From: Cryobacterium breve
GTDB lineage: Bacteria; Actinomycetota; Actinomycetes; Actinomycetales; Microbacteriaceae
Direction of reading: 5' to 3'
DNA: 64,000 nt
NCBI RefSeq assembly: GCF_027594785.1
Contig: NZ_CP075584.1
Location: forward strand, 496,001 to 560,000
Below the pieces are notes generated by a model, which was given only the letters and a program-made list of their open reading frames with translations, was not told the origin of the DNA and ran no database searches. Position 1 is the first letter of the stretch. Each line of letters opens with the position of its first letter. The translations under genes and the position numbers were made by a program. This document shows, piece by piece, positions 1 through 9,349 of the stretch.

Positions 1-1
1 C

Positions 2-202
2 AACGTGCCCAATAGCCTCGAACCCTCGCAGCCCGAGCCGCTGCCCGCGCAGACCTGGCGCCAGGCCCGCAGCGAGGACATGGTCTGGGCGCGGGAGTAT
101 CTCGTGCCGTGGGTACTGCGCCGCATCCGGCACCAGTCGTCCGGGGACCACGTGCTGCCCAAGCGCCCGCAAGCCGGCCCGTTCCGCCAGGCCGTCAAGT
201 AG
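2..202 (+). CDS. C-terminal fragment, probable SGNH/GDSL-type hydrolase
   Basis: Only the last 66 codons are present. The frame is open to the left edge, so the true start lies outside and the GTG at 5 is probably internal. The tail WAREYLVPWVLRRIR followed by SSGD and KRP resembles the C-terminal end I associate with actinobacterial SGNH/GDSL-family lipase-like hydrolases. No catalytic block is visible in this fragment, so the family is an inference from the tail alone. It converges on the carboxypeptidase gene that follows on the other strand, with only 24 bases between the two stops. Confidence 0.5.
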   Translation, partial: NVPNSLEPSQPEPLPAQTWRQARSEDMVWAREYLVPWVLRRIRHQSSGDHVLPKRPQAGPFRQAVK

Positions 203-226
203 CGCCAGGCCGTCACGTAGCGGGGG

Positions 227-1462
227 TCAGCGGGACGCGAGCAGTTCGCCCGGGTGCGTGAAGCGCCAGCCGGGTCCGGGATCACTCAGGGTGCCTTCGA
301 GTACCAGGGGCACACTGATCTTCTCGGTGCCGACCGTGAAATCGAGGGACCCGACGGCGTCCCCGTTCGAGCCGACCCCGACCGAACGAGCCGTGGCGAC
401 GCCCGTGACGGGCGTGTCTGACCAGACGAGGGCGGATGCCGGCTCGGCGGCCACGACCGTCCCGTTCTGTCCCCAGACGCTCGCGTACGCTCCGTAGGGC
501 GCACCCGCCTGTGTGAGGGCGACCTCACGGAAACCGGGTTTGACGCTCTCGATGAGCCGTCCGATGTCGGCGTCGAGGCTGTTGTGGGTGGTCCCGCCGA
601 GCAGGACCCCGACCAGGGTCACGGTCTTGTCTCCGACGGTGAAGTCCGCGGAGAAGAGCAGGCACGCGCCGGCTTCGTCCGTCGTCCCGGTCTTGATGCC
701 GTCGACGCCGTGCTCGCCGAGCATCTCGTTCGTGTTGGTCACGGTTCCGATCGTCGGAAGCGTGGCCGTCTTCTCGGAGACGATCGAGGCGAGCGCCGGG
801 TTCTTCAGCACGAGCTTGCCGATCTCGACGAGGTCCGCGGGCGTGCTTGCGCTCAGCGGGGAGAGCCCGCTGGTGTCTGCGATCGTGGTCCCGGTCAGGC
901 CATGGTCTGTGAGCCAGGCCCTGGCGACCTTCAGGTAGGCGTCCACGGATCCGAACGCCCAGTTGGCGAGGGTGATGCTGTAGTTGTTCGCGGAGGGCAG
1001 CAGCATGCCCTCGAGGGCCTGGCGCTGGCTCAGCACCATGCCGGACACGACGGGGGCGACCGAGCCGTCCTGGGCGAGCACGTCGTAGTAGATCTGCACG
1101 TCGGCGTCGGTGAATTTCAGGGCGGGTCCGGCCTCCGTGGCTGCGAGGGGTTTCGCCTCGAGCAGCACGAGGGAGGTGATCATCTTGGTGATGCTCGCGA
1201 TCGGCACGGCGGCCTGGCTGCCGTTGGAGCCGAGGACACCGTCGTAGCCGACGGCGCCGATCGCGCCCTCCCCGATTCCCGGCCATGCCATCGCCGTCGC
1301 CGGCTGGGTGAGCGCGGCGGGCTGGGTGAGCGTCGCCGCCGAGGCCGGGAGGGCTGCGATACTCGTGGTCGCGAAGTAGCCCCCGAGGAGGATCACGACG
1401 AGCAGGCCGCCGAGGACCGCGAATCGGCGACGCAGGATGGTGGAACGACTCGCGGAAGGCAT
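227..1462 (-). CDS. D-alanyl-D-alanine carboxypeptidase (serine peptidase S11, PBP5-like)
   Basis: This is a membrane-anchored penicillin-binding enzyme that would trim the terminal D-Ala from peptidoglycan stem peptides outside the cell. A hydrophobic N-terminal anchor or signal spans about residues 14-38. All three S11 motifs are present: SITK at 90-93 (nucleophile Ser90, Lys93), SAN at 157-159 and KTG at 257-259. The 411-residue length is normal. A short duplicated LTQPA segment near residues 45-55 sits between the anchor and the catalytic domain and is probably a flexible linker. It is a single gene, with the TrmH-family gene upstream on the same strand about 60 bases away. Confidence 0.92.
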   Translation of the reverse strand: MPSASRSTILRRRFAVLGGLLVVILLGGYFATTSIAALPASAATLTQPAALTQPATAMAWPGIGEGAIGAVGYDGVLGSNGSQAAVPIASITKMITSLVLLEAKPLAATEAGPALKFTDADVQIYYDVLAQDGSVAPVVSGMVLSQRQALEGMLLPSANNYSITLANWAFGSVDAYLKVARAWLTDHGLTGTTIADTSGLSPLSASTPADLVEIGKLVLKNPALASIVSEKTATLPTIGTVTNTNEMLGEHGVDGIKTGTTDEAGACLLFSADFTVGDKTVTLVGVLLGGTTHNSLDADIGRLIESVKPGFREVALTQAGAPYGAYASVWGQNGTVVAAEPASALVWSDTPVTGVATARSVGVGSNGDAVGSLDFTVGTEKISVPLVLEGTLSDPGPGWRFTHPGELLASR

Positions 1463-1520
1463 CCGTTCACTTTACCGATCCACGGATAGGGAAACGCTGG
1501 GCACCGCGGCGCGGCGCGGG

Positions 1521-2320
1521 TCAGCGCAGTGCGTACAGTGCGACCGCGCTCGCCGATGCGACATTGAGCGAGTCGACGCCGTGCAGCATCGGGATCGTCA
1601 CGACCGTGTCCGCGACCGCGAGCGCCTGTCTGCTGAGCCCGTCGCCCTCTGCGCCGAGCACGATCGCGAGCCGCTCCGGCGGGTCGATCGCGAAGTCGTC
1701 GAGGCTCACCGCGTTGTCGGCGAGGGCGAGTGCTGCGAGGTGGAAACCGGCGTCGTGCAGCAGCGGAACGGCCTCGTCCCACTCCGGCAGGCGGGTCCAC
1801 GGCACCTGCAGCACCGTGCCCATGCTCACGCGCACGCTGCGCCGGTACAGCGGGTCGGCGCAGCGCGGGGTGATCAGCACAGCGTCGGCGCCGAGTCCGG
1901 CGACGGAGCGGAAGATGGCGCCGACGTTGGTGTGGTCGACGATGTTCTCGAGGATCACGATCCGGCGGGCGTCCCGGATCAGGTCGGACACCGGCGCGAG
2001 CGCGGGCCGGTGCATCGCGGCGAGTGCCCCCGGTGCAGGTTGTACCCGGTGAGTTCTTCGAGCACGGATGCCGCGCCGACGTAGATCGGTACGTCCGGCC
2101 AGTCGGCGAGCAGTTCGAGGGCGTCGGGCAGCCACTGCTCCTGCAGGAGCACCGAGCGGGGGCGGTGTCCGGCCTCGAGGGCGCGCGCGATGACCTTGGT
2201 CGACTCGGCGATGTACAGGCCGCCCGCCGGTTCGGACTTCCGCCGGAGTGCGACATCCGTGAGCTGGGAATAATCGGCAAGACCGGGAAGGTCGAGGGAG
2301 TCGATGTGGATGATCTGCAC
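1521..2320 (-). CDS. TrmH/SpoU-family RNA 2'-O-methyltransferase (frameshifted in this sequence)
   Basis: It is predicted to methylate ribose 2'-OH groups in rRNA or tRNA with SAM. The N-terminal substrate-binding part is read from ATG 2320. The SPOUT domain carries the motifs NVGAIFRS, LGAEGDGLS and SLNVASASAVALY, which form the knotted SAM site. The frame is broken at the C5 run at 2027-2031; one more C there restores a continuous 266-residue protein of normal length. The target RNA cannot be told from the sequence. The gene is divergent from the sirtuin gene, and a 14-bp repeat array lies in the gap. Confidence 0.88.
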
Positions 2321-2377
2321 GGTGATTGCCTTTCGAAGGAGAACACGTCCAGCCTGCCAGTTGTCCCGCCCGGTCCA

Positions 2378-2433
2378 GTACCCGAGGTGACGTACCCGAG
2401 GTCACGTACTCGGGGTCCGGTACCTGGGTTCTG
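2378..2433. repeat. Four tandem 14-bp repeats between divergent genes
   Basis: Four head-to-tail 14-mers begin at 2378, 2392, 2406 and 2420: GTACCCGAGGTGAC, GTACCCGAGGTCAC, GTACTCGGGGTCCG and GTACCTGGGTTCTG. The first two differ at one position and the others are progressively degenerate. The array sits between the TrmH-family start (2320) and the sirtuin start (2488), where a promoter or operator is expected. A set of binding sites for a regulator is the simplest reading, but no regulator is adjacent. Confidence 0.6.
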
Positions 2434-2487
2434 TAACAAGGACGAAAACTGGCCCGCCTAGACTCGGAGTGGACAGGACGGAGCGTT

Positions 2488-3339
2488 ATGACCACCGAGA
2501 CGATTCCGGTCGCGGGCGAGGTTTCGGCAGACACCCTTGACACGGTCGCCGAACTCCTGCGCGGAAAGCGTGCTGCGGTGCTGACCGGCGCCGGGCTCAG
2601 CACGGATTCGGGCATCCCCGACTATCGGGGGAAGGGCGCACCGGTCCGCACCCCGATGAACTATCAGACCTTCATCGACGACCCGAGGGCCCGGGTCAGG
2701 TACTGGGCAGGCAGCCACCTCGGCTGGCGTCGGTTCCGCGCCGCCGAGCCGAACCTCGGGCACCGTTCCCTCGTCGCCCTCGAGGCGGGCGGGGTCATCT
2801 CGGGCGTGATCACCCAGAACGTCGACGGGCTGCACACCCGGGCAGGCTCCCGCCACGTCGTCGACCTGCACGGGTCGATGGATCTCGTCGTCTGCCTCTC
2901 CTGCGGCCAGGCCTTCGACAGGGAGAGCATCGCGGCACGCCTCGAGGCGGACAACCCGTCGCTCCGGCGACCCGACTCCGCCCGTCTGGCACCGGACGGT
3001 GACGCAGACGTCACCGACCTCACGGGCTTCGTCATCCCCGCGTGCACGGTCTGCGGTGGGATGCTCAAGCCCAACGTGGTCTTCTTCGGCGAGCTCGTGC
3101 CGACGGTGAAGTTCGTCGAGGCCACCGCCCTCGTCGCCGGGGCCCAGGCGCTCATCATCGCCGGGTCGTCCCTCGCGGTGAATTCGGGCATCCGCCTGCT
3201 CGAACAGGCCCGCCGCCGCAAACTGCCGATTATCGTCATCAATCGGGGCGTGACCAAGGGAGACGCGCGCGCACTGGTTAAACTGGAAGCCGGCACCTCC
3301 GAGGTGCTGTCCGGGCTCGCTCAGCGCCTCGCGGGGTAG
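2488..3339 (+). CDS. Sir2-family NAD-dependent protein deacylase
   Basis: This is a cytoplasmic sirtuin that removes acyl groups from lysine side chains using NAD and releases O-acyl-ADP-ribose. Motifs appear in the usual order: GAGLSTDSGIPDYRG (NAD binding), TQNVDGLH, DLHGS with the catalytic His, two zinc Cys pairs (CLSC and CTVC), KPNVVFFGE and GSSLAVNSG. The length of 283 residues is typical of a class with an extended N-terminus. The ATG at 2488 is preceded by a GGACGGAG ribosome site. The substrate cannot be inferred. A histidine-phosphatase gene follows 63 bases downstream on the same strand. Confidence 0.93.
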   Translation: MTTETIPVAGEVSADTLDTVAELLRGKRAAVLTGAGLSTDSGIPDYRGKGAPVRTPMNYQTFIDDPRARVRYWAGSHLGWRRFRAAEPNLGHRSLVALEAGGVISGVITQNVDGLHTRAGSRHVVDLHGSMDLVVCLSCGQAFDRESIAARLEADNPSLRRPDSARLAPDGDADVTDLTGFVIPACTVCGGMLKPNVVFFGELVPTVKFVEATALVAGAQALIIAGSSLAVNSGIRLLEQARRRKLPIIVINRGVTKGDARALVKLEAGTSEVLSGLAQRLAG

Positions 3340-3402
3340 CGGGGTCCGGTTCGCCAGGGCGGGGAAGCACCGAAAACCGCCAGACAGGAGCCACGCGAGA
3401 CC

Positions 3403-4068
3403 ATGCACCGGTTGCAGACCAGGCTTTCGATCGTCCGCCACGGCCAGACCGACTGGAATCTCGCCACCCGCATCCAGGGTCGAACCGACATCCCGCTGAA
3501 CTCGACGGGACGAGCCCAGGCGGCCGAGACCGGTCTGCGATTGCTCAAACGGAGTCGCGAAGGTGCGGCGCCGAGCCTCGACGGCGGCCAGACTCCGAGT
3601 GCGGCAGGCTGGGAGAAGATCGTGTCGAGCCCGCTCGACAGGGCTGCGGAGACGGCCCGCATCATCGCCGGGGAACTCGGCCTGCCACGGCCGGAGATCA
3701 TCGACGATCTCACCGAGCGCCACCACGGCCACATCGAGGGCCTCACGTTCGCCGAACGACAGCGCCAGTTCCCGAACGGGATACCCGTGCCCGGGCTCGA
3801 GTCGCGCCAGCAGGTCCTCGACAGGGTCCTTCCGGCGCTCGGCCGTGTGGCCGATGAATTCCCGGGCGACGCGGTGCTCGTGGTCTGCCACGGCGGCGTG
3901 ATCGGAACGCTGATCCGGTACCTCACCGCCGGCGTGCGCCCGCACCCCGACGAGATCATCGCCAACGGATCCGTCCACGACTTCCTCTGGACAGACGGCC
4001 ACCTCGAGCTCGAGCACTTCGACGCGACGATCCGCGGCTTCGCGGAGAACACGCACTATTCGGGCTGA
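3403..4068 (+). CDS. Histidine phosphatase family protein (phosphoglycerate-mutase-like)
   Basis: The phosphohistidine motif RHGQTDWN lies near residue 13 and the second catalytic motif VCHGGVIGT near residue 165. Between them ERHHGHIEG carries the acid residue region of the family. This makes it a small-molecule or protein phosphatase of the branch that includes cobalamin phosphatase-like and broad-specificity enzymes; the substrate is unknown. At 221 residues it is of normal size. It probably shares a transcript with the sirtuin gene. Its 3' end overlaps the convergent glycosyltransferase by 13 bases. Confidence 0.88.
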   Translation: MHRLQTRLSIVRHGQTDWNLATRIQGRTDIPLNSTGRAQAAETGLRLLKRSREGAAPSLDGGQTPSAAGWEKIVSSPLDRAAETARIIAGELGLPRPEIIDDLTERHHGHIEGLTFAERQRQFPNGIPVPGLESRQQVLDRVLPALGRVADEFPGDAVLVVCHGGVIGTLIRYLTAGVRPHPDEIIANGSVHDFLWTDGHLELEHFDATIRGFAENTHYSG

Positions 4069-5141
4069 GCGGTCTCCCGGATCACACGGAGCAGGATCTG
4101 GGCGGAATCGGCCCAGTTGTACCGGGCGGCCTGCTCGATGGCGAGCCCGGAGCGCTTCGCCCACTCCCCCGGCTCGTCGAGCCGGTGCACGACGGCGGCG
4201 AGCCCGCTCGCGTCGCGCGGTTCGAAGTAGAGCGCAGCCTCACCGCCGATCTCGCGGAAGATCGGGACATCGCTCACGACGACCGGGATCCCGAGGCTCA
4301 TCGCTTCGACGAGGGGGATTCCGAAGCCCTCGTCGAGGGACGCGGTCACGAGGGCAGTCGCCGAATCGAGCAGGGACACGTACTCCTCGTCGGAGACCCC
4401 GTCGTGGAACACGATCCGGGCACCGGGGGCGAGCGCCCCGAGACGGGCCCGTTCTGCGGTTCCGATCCGGCTGAGCAGGTGCAGCTCGTGGCCAGGGAGG
4501 TCCACGAGGGCGCGCACGAGCGTGTCGACGTTCTTGTACGGCATGAACGAGCCCATGTAGACGAGGCTGCCCGTTGCCGGCCCGGTGCGCCGCACCACCG
4601 TCTCCGCCCCGGCCGCCCCGCCGAGGGCGCCGGCGGCATTGGGGACGACCGTGATGGGTTTGCGGGTGAGGCGGTGCTTCAGCATGAGCGCCCGTGTCGT
4701 CTCGGACACGGTCACAACGCCGTCTGCGCGGTTCAACAACATCCGCTGGGGCCACCAGGACAGGTGGTAGAGCCGCCAGAGCAGCCGGATGAAGCCGGGC
4801 AGGTCGCGCGGGGGTGTTCGGTTGCGGTAGTAGATCAGGTCGTGCACGGTGAGCAGCAGCCGGTAGTTGCGGCCCCACGATCCCATGGTCTGCATCGGGC
4901 TGAAGACGACATCGGGGTGCAGCCGGTTGACGCTGAGGGCGACGAGGGGTTCACGGATGCTGGTGGGCGCGTTCACGAGCTGCCACGGGAGTGCGGGCAG
5001 CATCGCGAGCTGCCGGTGGTCGCTGATGAGCATCGTCACCGTGTGCAGCCTGCTGAGCTCGGTCACGAGTTCGGAGGTGTAGCGGCTGATGCCGTCGTGC
5101 CGGTCGAACCGGGTGTAGCGGCAGTCGAACACGATTCTCAT
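4056..5141 (-). CDS. Glycosyltransferase family 4 protein
   Basis: This is a GT-B retaining glycosyltransferase of 361 residues. The N-terminal Rossmann half begins MRIVFDCRYTRF. The C-terminal half carries the nucleotide-sugar site DEGFGIPLVEAMSLGIPVV, the E-x7-E motif typical of GT4. I chose ATG 5141 over the longer open frame to 5252 because the protein fold starts there and the extension would run into the neighbouring hydrolase. The acceptor and sugar cannot be inferred. The start lies 13 bases after the stop of the alpha/beta hydrolase on the same strand, so the two are probably co-transcribed. Confidence 0.88.
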   Translation of the reverse strand: MRIVFDCRYTRFDRHDGISRYTSELVTELSRLHTVTMLISDHRQLAMLPALPWQLVNAPTSIREPLVALSVNRLHPDVVFSPMQTMGSWGRNYRLLLTVHDLIYYRNRTPPRDLPGFIRLLWRLYHLSWWPQRMLLNRADGVVTVSETTRALMLKHRLTRKPITVVPNAAGALGGAAGAETVVRRTGPATGSLVYMGSFMPYKNVDTLVRALVDLPGHELHLLSRIGTAERARLGALAPGARIVFHDGVSDEEYVSLLDSATALVTASLDEGFGIPLVEAMSLGIPVVVSDVPIFREIGGEAALYFEPRDASGLAAVVHRLDEPGEWAKRSGLAIEQAARYNWADSAQILLRVIRETAQPE

Positions 5142-5154
5142 GCCGGTCGGCCGT

Positions 5155-6054
5155 TCATGAGGAGGCCGTTTCGTCGAGGAAGCGACGCAGCTGTTCCGCC
5201 GCTTCGGCGGGGACTTCATAGTGGATGAGATGCCCGACGTGGGGGATGACATAGAGACGTGCGTCGGGGAACAGCCCGCGCAGCCGATACTGGGCCTCGA
5301 CGGGGGTGATGTCGTCCTTGTCCGCCGCGATCAGCAGGGTGCGCTGCGGGATGCGTGCGGCGAATTCACTGACATCGCTTCCGACCGAGGCGCGGAAGGC
5401 CTCGAGCACGACCCGACGATCGGAGAAGGCGGAGAAGTACCGGTCGTGCTGGTTGTGGATCCAGCGGCGCAGGGCGGGGTCACGGGTCTTGGCCATCGCG
5501 ATGCTCATCACGCGCACGATGACGCGGTTGCGAAGCAGGGCGAAGCCGAACCGTTCTGGCAGGGCGGCCGCCGACCAGTAGTAGAACACCGCGAGTCGGG
5601 TGAGGATGCCGCGGGGACCGGACAGGGCCGGCGCCGCGATCGGGTTGACCAGCACGACGACATCGGCGGGCAGCCCGCCGGCGACGGCGGAGGCCACGAT
5701 GATCGAGCCAAAGGAGTGCCCGAGGATCACCGTGCGCCCGGTCGGGGCGACCGCAGAGACGAACCCCCTGAGCCACTCCGAGTAGCCGGGCACATCGTGT
5801 GCCAGGGCCGTGAGGGGCGCCGATTCGCCGAAGCCGGGCAGGTCGGGCGAGAGGATGCGGTACCCCGCGAGCTGGGCGACAACGGGCTCGAGGCCGTGAT
5901 GGTCACCGCGGAAGCCGTGCACCATCACGATCGTCGTCGTCGCGGCCGGATCCCCGTACTCCCAGTAACGGGTGTCGGTCCCGAGCACCGGGACGGTGTG
6001 GACGCTCACCGGGATGCGGGCGAGCTGGGCGTCGTATGGCGAAGGAACAATCAT
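5155..6054 (-). CDS. Alpha/beta-fold hydrolase
   Basis: This 299-residue protein has the hydrolase-fold motifs DLPGFGES and the nucleophile elbow GHSFGS, plus the C-terminal catalytic His in VGHLIHYEVP. No signal peptide is visible, so it should be cytoplasmic. The fold includes esterases, lipases, epoxide hydrolases and haloperoxidases, and nothing here selects among them. It is upstream of, and probably co-transcribed with, the family 4 glycosyltransferase. Its start faces the DnaQ-like exonuclease gene across a 79-base divergent gap. Confidence 0.87.
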   Translation of the reverse strand: MIVPSPYDAQLARIPVSVHTVPVLGTDTRYWEYGDPAATTTIVMVHGFRGDHHGLEPVVAQLAGYRILSPDLPGFGESAPLTALAHDVPGYSEWLRGFVSAVAPTGRTVILGHSFGSIIVASAVAGGLPADVVVLVNPIAAPALSGPRGILTRLAVFYYWSAAALPERFGFALLRNRVIVRVMSIAMAKTRDPALRRWIHNQHDRYFSAFSDRRVVLEAFRASVGSDVSEFAARIPQRTLLIAADKDDITPVEAQYRLRGLFPDARLYVIPHVGHLIHYEVPAEAAEQLRRFLDETASS

Positions 6055-6133
6055 CCGCTCCAGTTTACGGTGACGCGCACGGCGGACGGCGGTGACTCCC
6101 GGGGATGTCGGCGGTCGGCCCTAGGCTGGCCCC

Positions 6134-6820
6134 ATGAGCAACTGGAGTGACACCCTCGCCGTCTTCGACCTCGAAACGACCGGAATCGACGTGGAGACGA
6201 GTCGCATCGTCTCGGCGACGGTGGCCGTGATCGACGTCTCGGGGGCCGTCGTCGAACGCATCGACTGGCTTCTCGACCCCGGCGTCGAGATCCCGGAACA
6301 GGCGACCAACGTGCACGGCATCACGACCGCCCAGGCCGTCGCGAACGGCCGCGTCGCCGGGGAAGGCGTCACGGAGATCGTCGCGACCATCCGCGAGCTG
6401 CTCGGCCGGGGCCTTCCGATCGTCGCGTACAACGCTCCCTACGACCTCTCCCTGCTCAACCGGGAGGCACTGCGCTATGGCGTCGCACCGCTCGTCTCCC
6501 CCTCACCCGTCGTCGACCCACTGGTGATCGACAAGCAGGTGGACCGCTACCGTAAGGGCAAGCGCACGCTCGAGGTCACGAGCGCCTACTACGGGGTTTC
6601 CCTCGACGACGCCCATGACGCCGGCGCGGACGCGATCGCCGCTGGGAGGGTCGCCCAGGCCATCGCCAAGGCGCACGTCGCGGTGCTGCCTGGCACGGTC
6701 GCCGAGCTGCACGAGCTGCAGGTGCAGTGGTCGATGCAGCAGGCGGAGCGCTTCCAGGACTACATGCGCCGCGAACGCGACCCGAAGTTCGTCGCGACCG
6801 GCGCGTGGCCTGAGCGGTAG
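6134..6820 (+). CDS. DnaQ-like 3'-5' exonuclease
   Basis: This is a stand-alone DEDDh exonuclease domain of 228 residues. FDLETTGID near residues 11-19 supplies the first metal-binding acids (DxE). YNAPYDLSLL provides the second Asp, and HDAGADA the catalytic His and last Asp. It would act on single-stranded or mismatched 3' DNA or RNA ends as a proofreading or processing enzyme, but no polymerase domain is attached. A hairpin terminator follows directly and is shared with the convergent L31 gene. Confidence 0.9.
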   Translation: MSNWSDTLAVFDLETTGIDVETSRIVSATVAVIDVSGAVVERIDWLLDPGVEIPEQATNVHGITTAQAVANGRVAGEGVTEIVATIRELLGRGLPIVAYNAPYDLSLLNREALRYGVAPLVSPSPVVDPLVIDKQVDRYRKGKRTLEVTSAYYGVSLDDAHDAGADAIAAGRVAQAIAKAHVAVLPGTVAELHELQVQWSMQQAERFQDYMRRERDPKFVATGAWPER

Positions 6821-6829
6821 CGCGGGTAC

Positions 6830-6865
6830 AGAAAAGACGAGCAGACAGGGCTGCTCGCCTTTTCT
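6830..6865. terminator. Bidirectional hairpin terminator
   Basis: The arms AGAAAAGACGAGCAG and CTGCTCGCCTTTTCT pair around the loop ACAGGG, with one A-C mismatch. The stem ends in A and T runs on either side. It lies between the convergent exonuclease and L31 genes and can serve both strands. Confidence 0.85.
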
Positions 6866-6889
6866 AAATCGCGCTTGAGTGCGTCGGTC

Positions 6890-7141
6890 TTATTTGCCGA
6901 AGCCCTTGTAGCGGGAGTTGAACTTCTCCACGCGTCCGGCGGAGTCCATGATGCGCTGCTTGCCCGTGTAGAACGGGTGCGACTCGGAGGAGATTTCCAC
7001 GTCGATGACGGGGTAGGTGGTGCCGTCTTCCCACTCGATCGTCTTGGCGCTCGAGACCGTCGAACGGGTCAGGAAGGTCGCACCCGACGCGAGGTCGCGG
7101 AAGACCACGGGGGTGTAGGTGGGGTGGATGTCAGACTTCAT
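6890..7141 (-). CDS. rpmE2: 50S ribosomal protein L31 type B
   Basis: The 83-residue protein begins [14 protein letters not shown] and contains [11 protein letters not shown] and FNSRYKGFG, characteristic of L31 type B. It has no cysteines, so it is the zinc-free form that can replace the Cys-containing L31. In many bacteria this paralogue is controlled by Zur or used under zinc limitation; no clear Zur box could be picked out in the 112 bases upstream. Whether a type A copy exists elsewhere cannot be seen. Confidence 0.95.
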   Translation of the reverse strand: MKSDIHPTYTPVVFRDLASGATFLTRSTVSSAKTIEWEDGTTYPVIDVEISSESHPFYTGKQRIMDSAGRVEKFNSRYKGFGK

Positions 7142-7253
7142 GAAAACTTCCTTATATGAGTTGCGCCGGTCCGGACCGGGTGGACCGGGGAACGGCGGCA
7201 GGAAAAAGTTGCACGGCCCGAGGACCGACTGTCGAGTCTAGCAGAAGCCGGCG

Positions 7254-8037
7254 TCAGGCCGCACGGGCCGTGAAACGGCCGCCATCCTGGCCGAGGTCGA
7301 TCGGCAGGCCGAACGTTTCGGTGAGGGTGTCCGCCGTGAGCGACTCGGCGAATGGGCCGGCCGAGACGACCCGACCGCCGGAAAGCAGCAGGGCGTGGGT
7401 GAAGCCCAACGGGATCTCTTCGACGTGGTGGGTGACCATGATGATCGCCGGGGAGCTCGCCTCGAGGGCATAGCCGCCGAGAAGGCGCAGCAGTTCTTCG
7501 CGGGCGCCGAGGTCGAGACTGGCCGCTGGTTCGTCGAGCAGGAGCAGTTCGGGGTCGGTCATGATCGAGCGGGCGATCTGGACGCGCTTCTGTTCGCCGT
7601 CGCTCAGGGTGCCGAAGGTGCGGTCGGCGAGGTGGTCGAGTCGCCATTCCTGGAGCACACGCTGGGCACGACGCTCGTCAATGGTCTCGTATTCCTCGGT
7701 CCAGCGACCGGTCACCGAGTACGCGGCGGTCATGACGACGTCGAGCACCTTTTCCCCGGCCGGAACCTTGCGGGCGAGCGCTGTCGACGCGAAGCCGATG
7801 CGGGGACGCAGGCTCGAACAGGTCGGTGCCGCCGATCGGCTCTTCGAGCACCTCTGCGGTGCCCCTGGTGGGGTGCAGCATCGCGGCGGCGATCTGCAGG
7901 AGCGTGGTCTTTCCTGCTCCGTTCGGGCCCAGGATCACCCAGCGCTGATCGTCATCAACACTCCAGTTCACTGAGTCGAGGATGGTTGTGCCAGCCCGGA
8001 CGACGGAGACGTCGGTGAAGTGAAGAACGTTGACCAT
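7254..8037 (-). CDS. ABC transporter ATP-binding protein (frameshifted in this sequence)
   Basis: This is a single nucleotide-binding domain of 260 residues with Walker [10 protein letters not shown], signature LSDGEQKR, Walker B LLLLDEP and the H-loop in VTHHVEE. No permease lies next to it, so the substrate is unknown; the YlmA/ModF-like look of this soluble ATPase leaves a non-transport role open. One extra G in GCAGGCTC at 7808-7815 splits the frame. Restoring GCAGCTC joins DLFE to LRPRIGFAS in a continuous domain. Confidence 0.85.
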
Positions 8038-8086
8038 GCATCCATGTTATCTGCCGACGCCGACGCGCCGGCACGCCGGGCGGGCC

Positions 8087-9268
8087 TCAGAGCAACCCGG
8101 CGTAGATCTCCCGCGTGCTCGTGGCGATCTGGCTCCAGCTGAACTTTTGCTCGGCCCTGATCCGGCCGGCCCTGCCCATCTCCGCGGCGCGGTCGGGGTC
8201 TGCGAGGACCTCGATCAGGGTGCCGGCGAGGTCGGCGACGAAACGATCGGGGTCGATCGGCGTTCCTGTTCCGTCGGTGACCTGGTCGAGGGGAACGAGG
8301 CGTCCGGTGACGCCGTCGTCGACGACCTCGGGGATGCCGCCTGTCGCCGACCCGACAACGGGGAGGCCGCAGGCCATCGCCTCGAGGTTGACGATGCCGA
8401 GCGGCTCGTAGACCGAGGGACAGACGAAGACGGTCCCGGCGGTCAGTACGGCAGAGAGGTCGTGCTGGGACAGGTGTTCGGGGATCCAGACGACGCCGGT
8501 GCGCTCGGCCTGCAGCGCCCTGACTCCCGCCGTCACCTCGGCCATGATCTCCGCGGTATCCGGTGCCCCGGCGCACAAGACGAGCTGGACCTCAGGCGGG
8601 AGCGACGCTGCGGCCCGGAGAAGGTACGGCAGACCCTTCTGCCGGGTGATCCGTCCGACGAACACGACCGAGGGCCGGGTGGGGTCGATGCCGAGCGAAC
8701 GAACGATGTCTTCGTCTGCGGTCGGCTTCCACTTCTCGAGGTCGATTCCGTTGTAGACGACGTGCACCCGGGACTCGTCGAGTGCCGGGTAGCTGCGGAG
8801 GATGTCCGCCCGCATGCCACCGCTCACGGCGATGACGGCATCCGCTGCCTCGAACGCCGTGCGTTCGATCCAGCTCGAGACCCGGTAGCCGCCGCCGAGC
8901 TGTTCGGCTTTCCACGGCCGGAGCGGCTCGAGGCTGTGCGCGGTGACGACATGAGGGACGCCGTGGAGGAGCTTTGCGAGGTGCCCGGCGCCATTGGCGT
9001 ACCAGGTGTGCGAGTGCACGATATCGGTGCCCGCGGCGTCCTGGGCCATCAACAGGTCGACGCCGAGCGTCGACAGGGCACCGTTCGCCGTGGCCAGCTC
9101 GGCGGGGACGCCGTAGGCGAAGGTATCCGGCTCGTCGCGTGGAGAACCGAAGCAGCGCACCACGACATCGATGTCGGTACGGAGGGCCTTGACGAGCTCG
9201 GCGACGTGCACGCCGGCCCCGCCGTAGATCTCTGGTGGATATTCCTTTGTCAACAGATCGACTCGCAT
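8087..9268 (-). CDS. glgM: Glycogen synthase, actinobacterial GlgM type (GT4)
   Basis: This is a 393-residue GT-B enzyme of the family annotated as glycogen synthase in Corynebacterium and Mycobacterium. The mycobacterial member makes maltose-1-phosphate from ADP-glucose and glucose-1-phosphate for the GlgE route. The N-terminus has [15 protein letters not shown], and the nucleotide-sugar site is [19 protein letters not shown] with GGIPEVV after it. ATG 9268 is taken as the start because the fold begins [13 protein letters not shown]; the open frame to 9556 enters glgC. It is divergent from glgC, 81 bases away, as in other Actinobacteria. Whether it acts as synthase or as GlgM cannot be decided here. 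Confidence 0.88.
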   Translation of the reverse strand: MRVDLLTKEYPPEIYGGAGVHVAELVKALRTDIDVVVRCFGSPRDEPDTFAYGVPAELATANGALSTLGVDLLMAQDAAGTDIVHSHTWYANGAGHLAKLLHGVPHVVTAHSLEPLRPWKAEQLGGGYRVSSWIERTAFEAADAVIAVSGGMRADILRSYPALDESRVHVVYNGIDLEKWKPTADEDIVRSLGIDPTRPSVVFVGRITRQKGLPYLLRAAASLPPEVQLVLCAGAPDTAEIMAEVTAGVRALQAERTGVVWIPEHLSQHDLSAVLTAGTVFVCPSVYEPLGIVNLEAMACGLPVVGSATGGIPEVVDDGVTGRLVPLDQVTDGTGTPIDPDRFVADLAGTLIEVLADPDRAAEMGRAGRIRAEQKFSWSQIATSTREIYAGLL

Positions 9269-9349
9269 GAAAGTAAAACTAGCGCAGCATCGCGTCCGAC
9301 ACACCGTTTTCGGGTGGCCCCCGGCCCCGGATGCCCTTACTGTAAAGAC

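Noticed and set aside
2378..2433. CRISPR array at the 14-bp repeats
   Set aside because: The units are too short, directly abutting and without spacers, and no cas genes are present.
2458..4164. 568-codon open frame on the minus strand antisense to the sirtuin and phosphatase genes
   Set aside because: It mirrors the codon structure of high-GC genes on the plus strand, has no recognisable domain, and the plus-strand proteins carry complete motifs.
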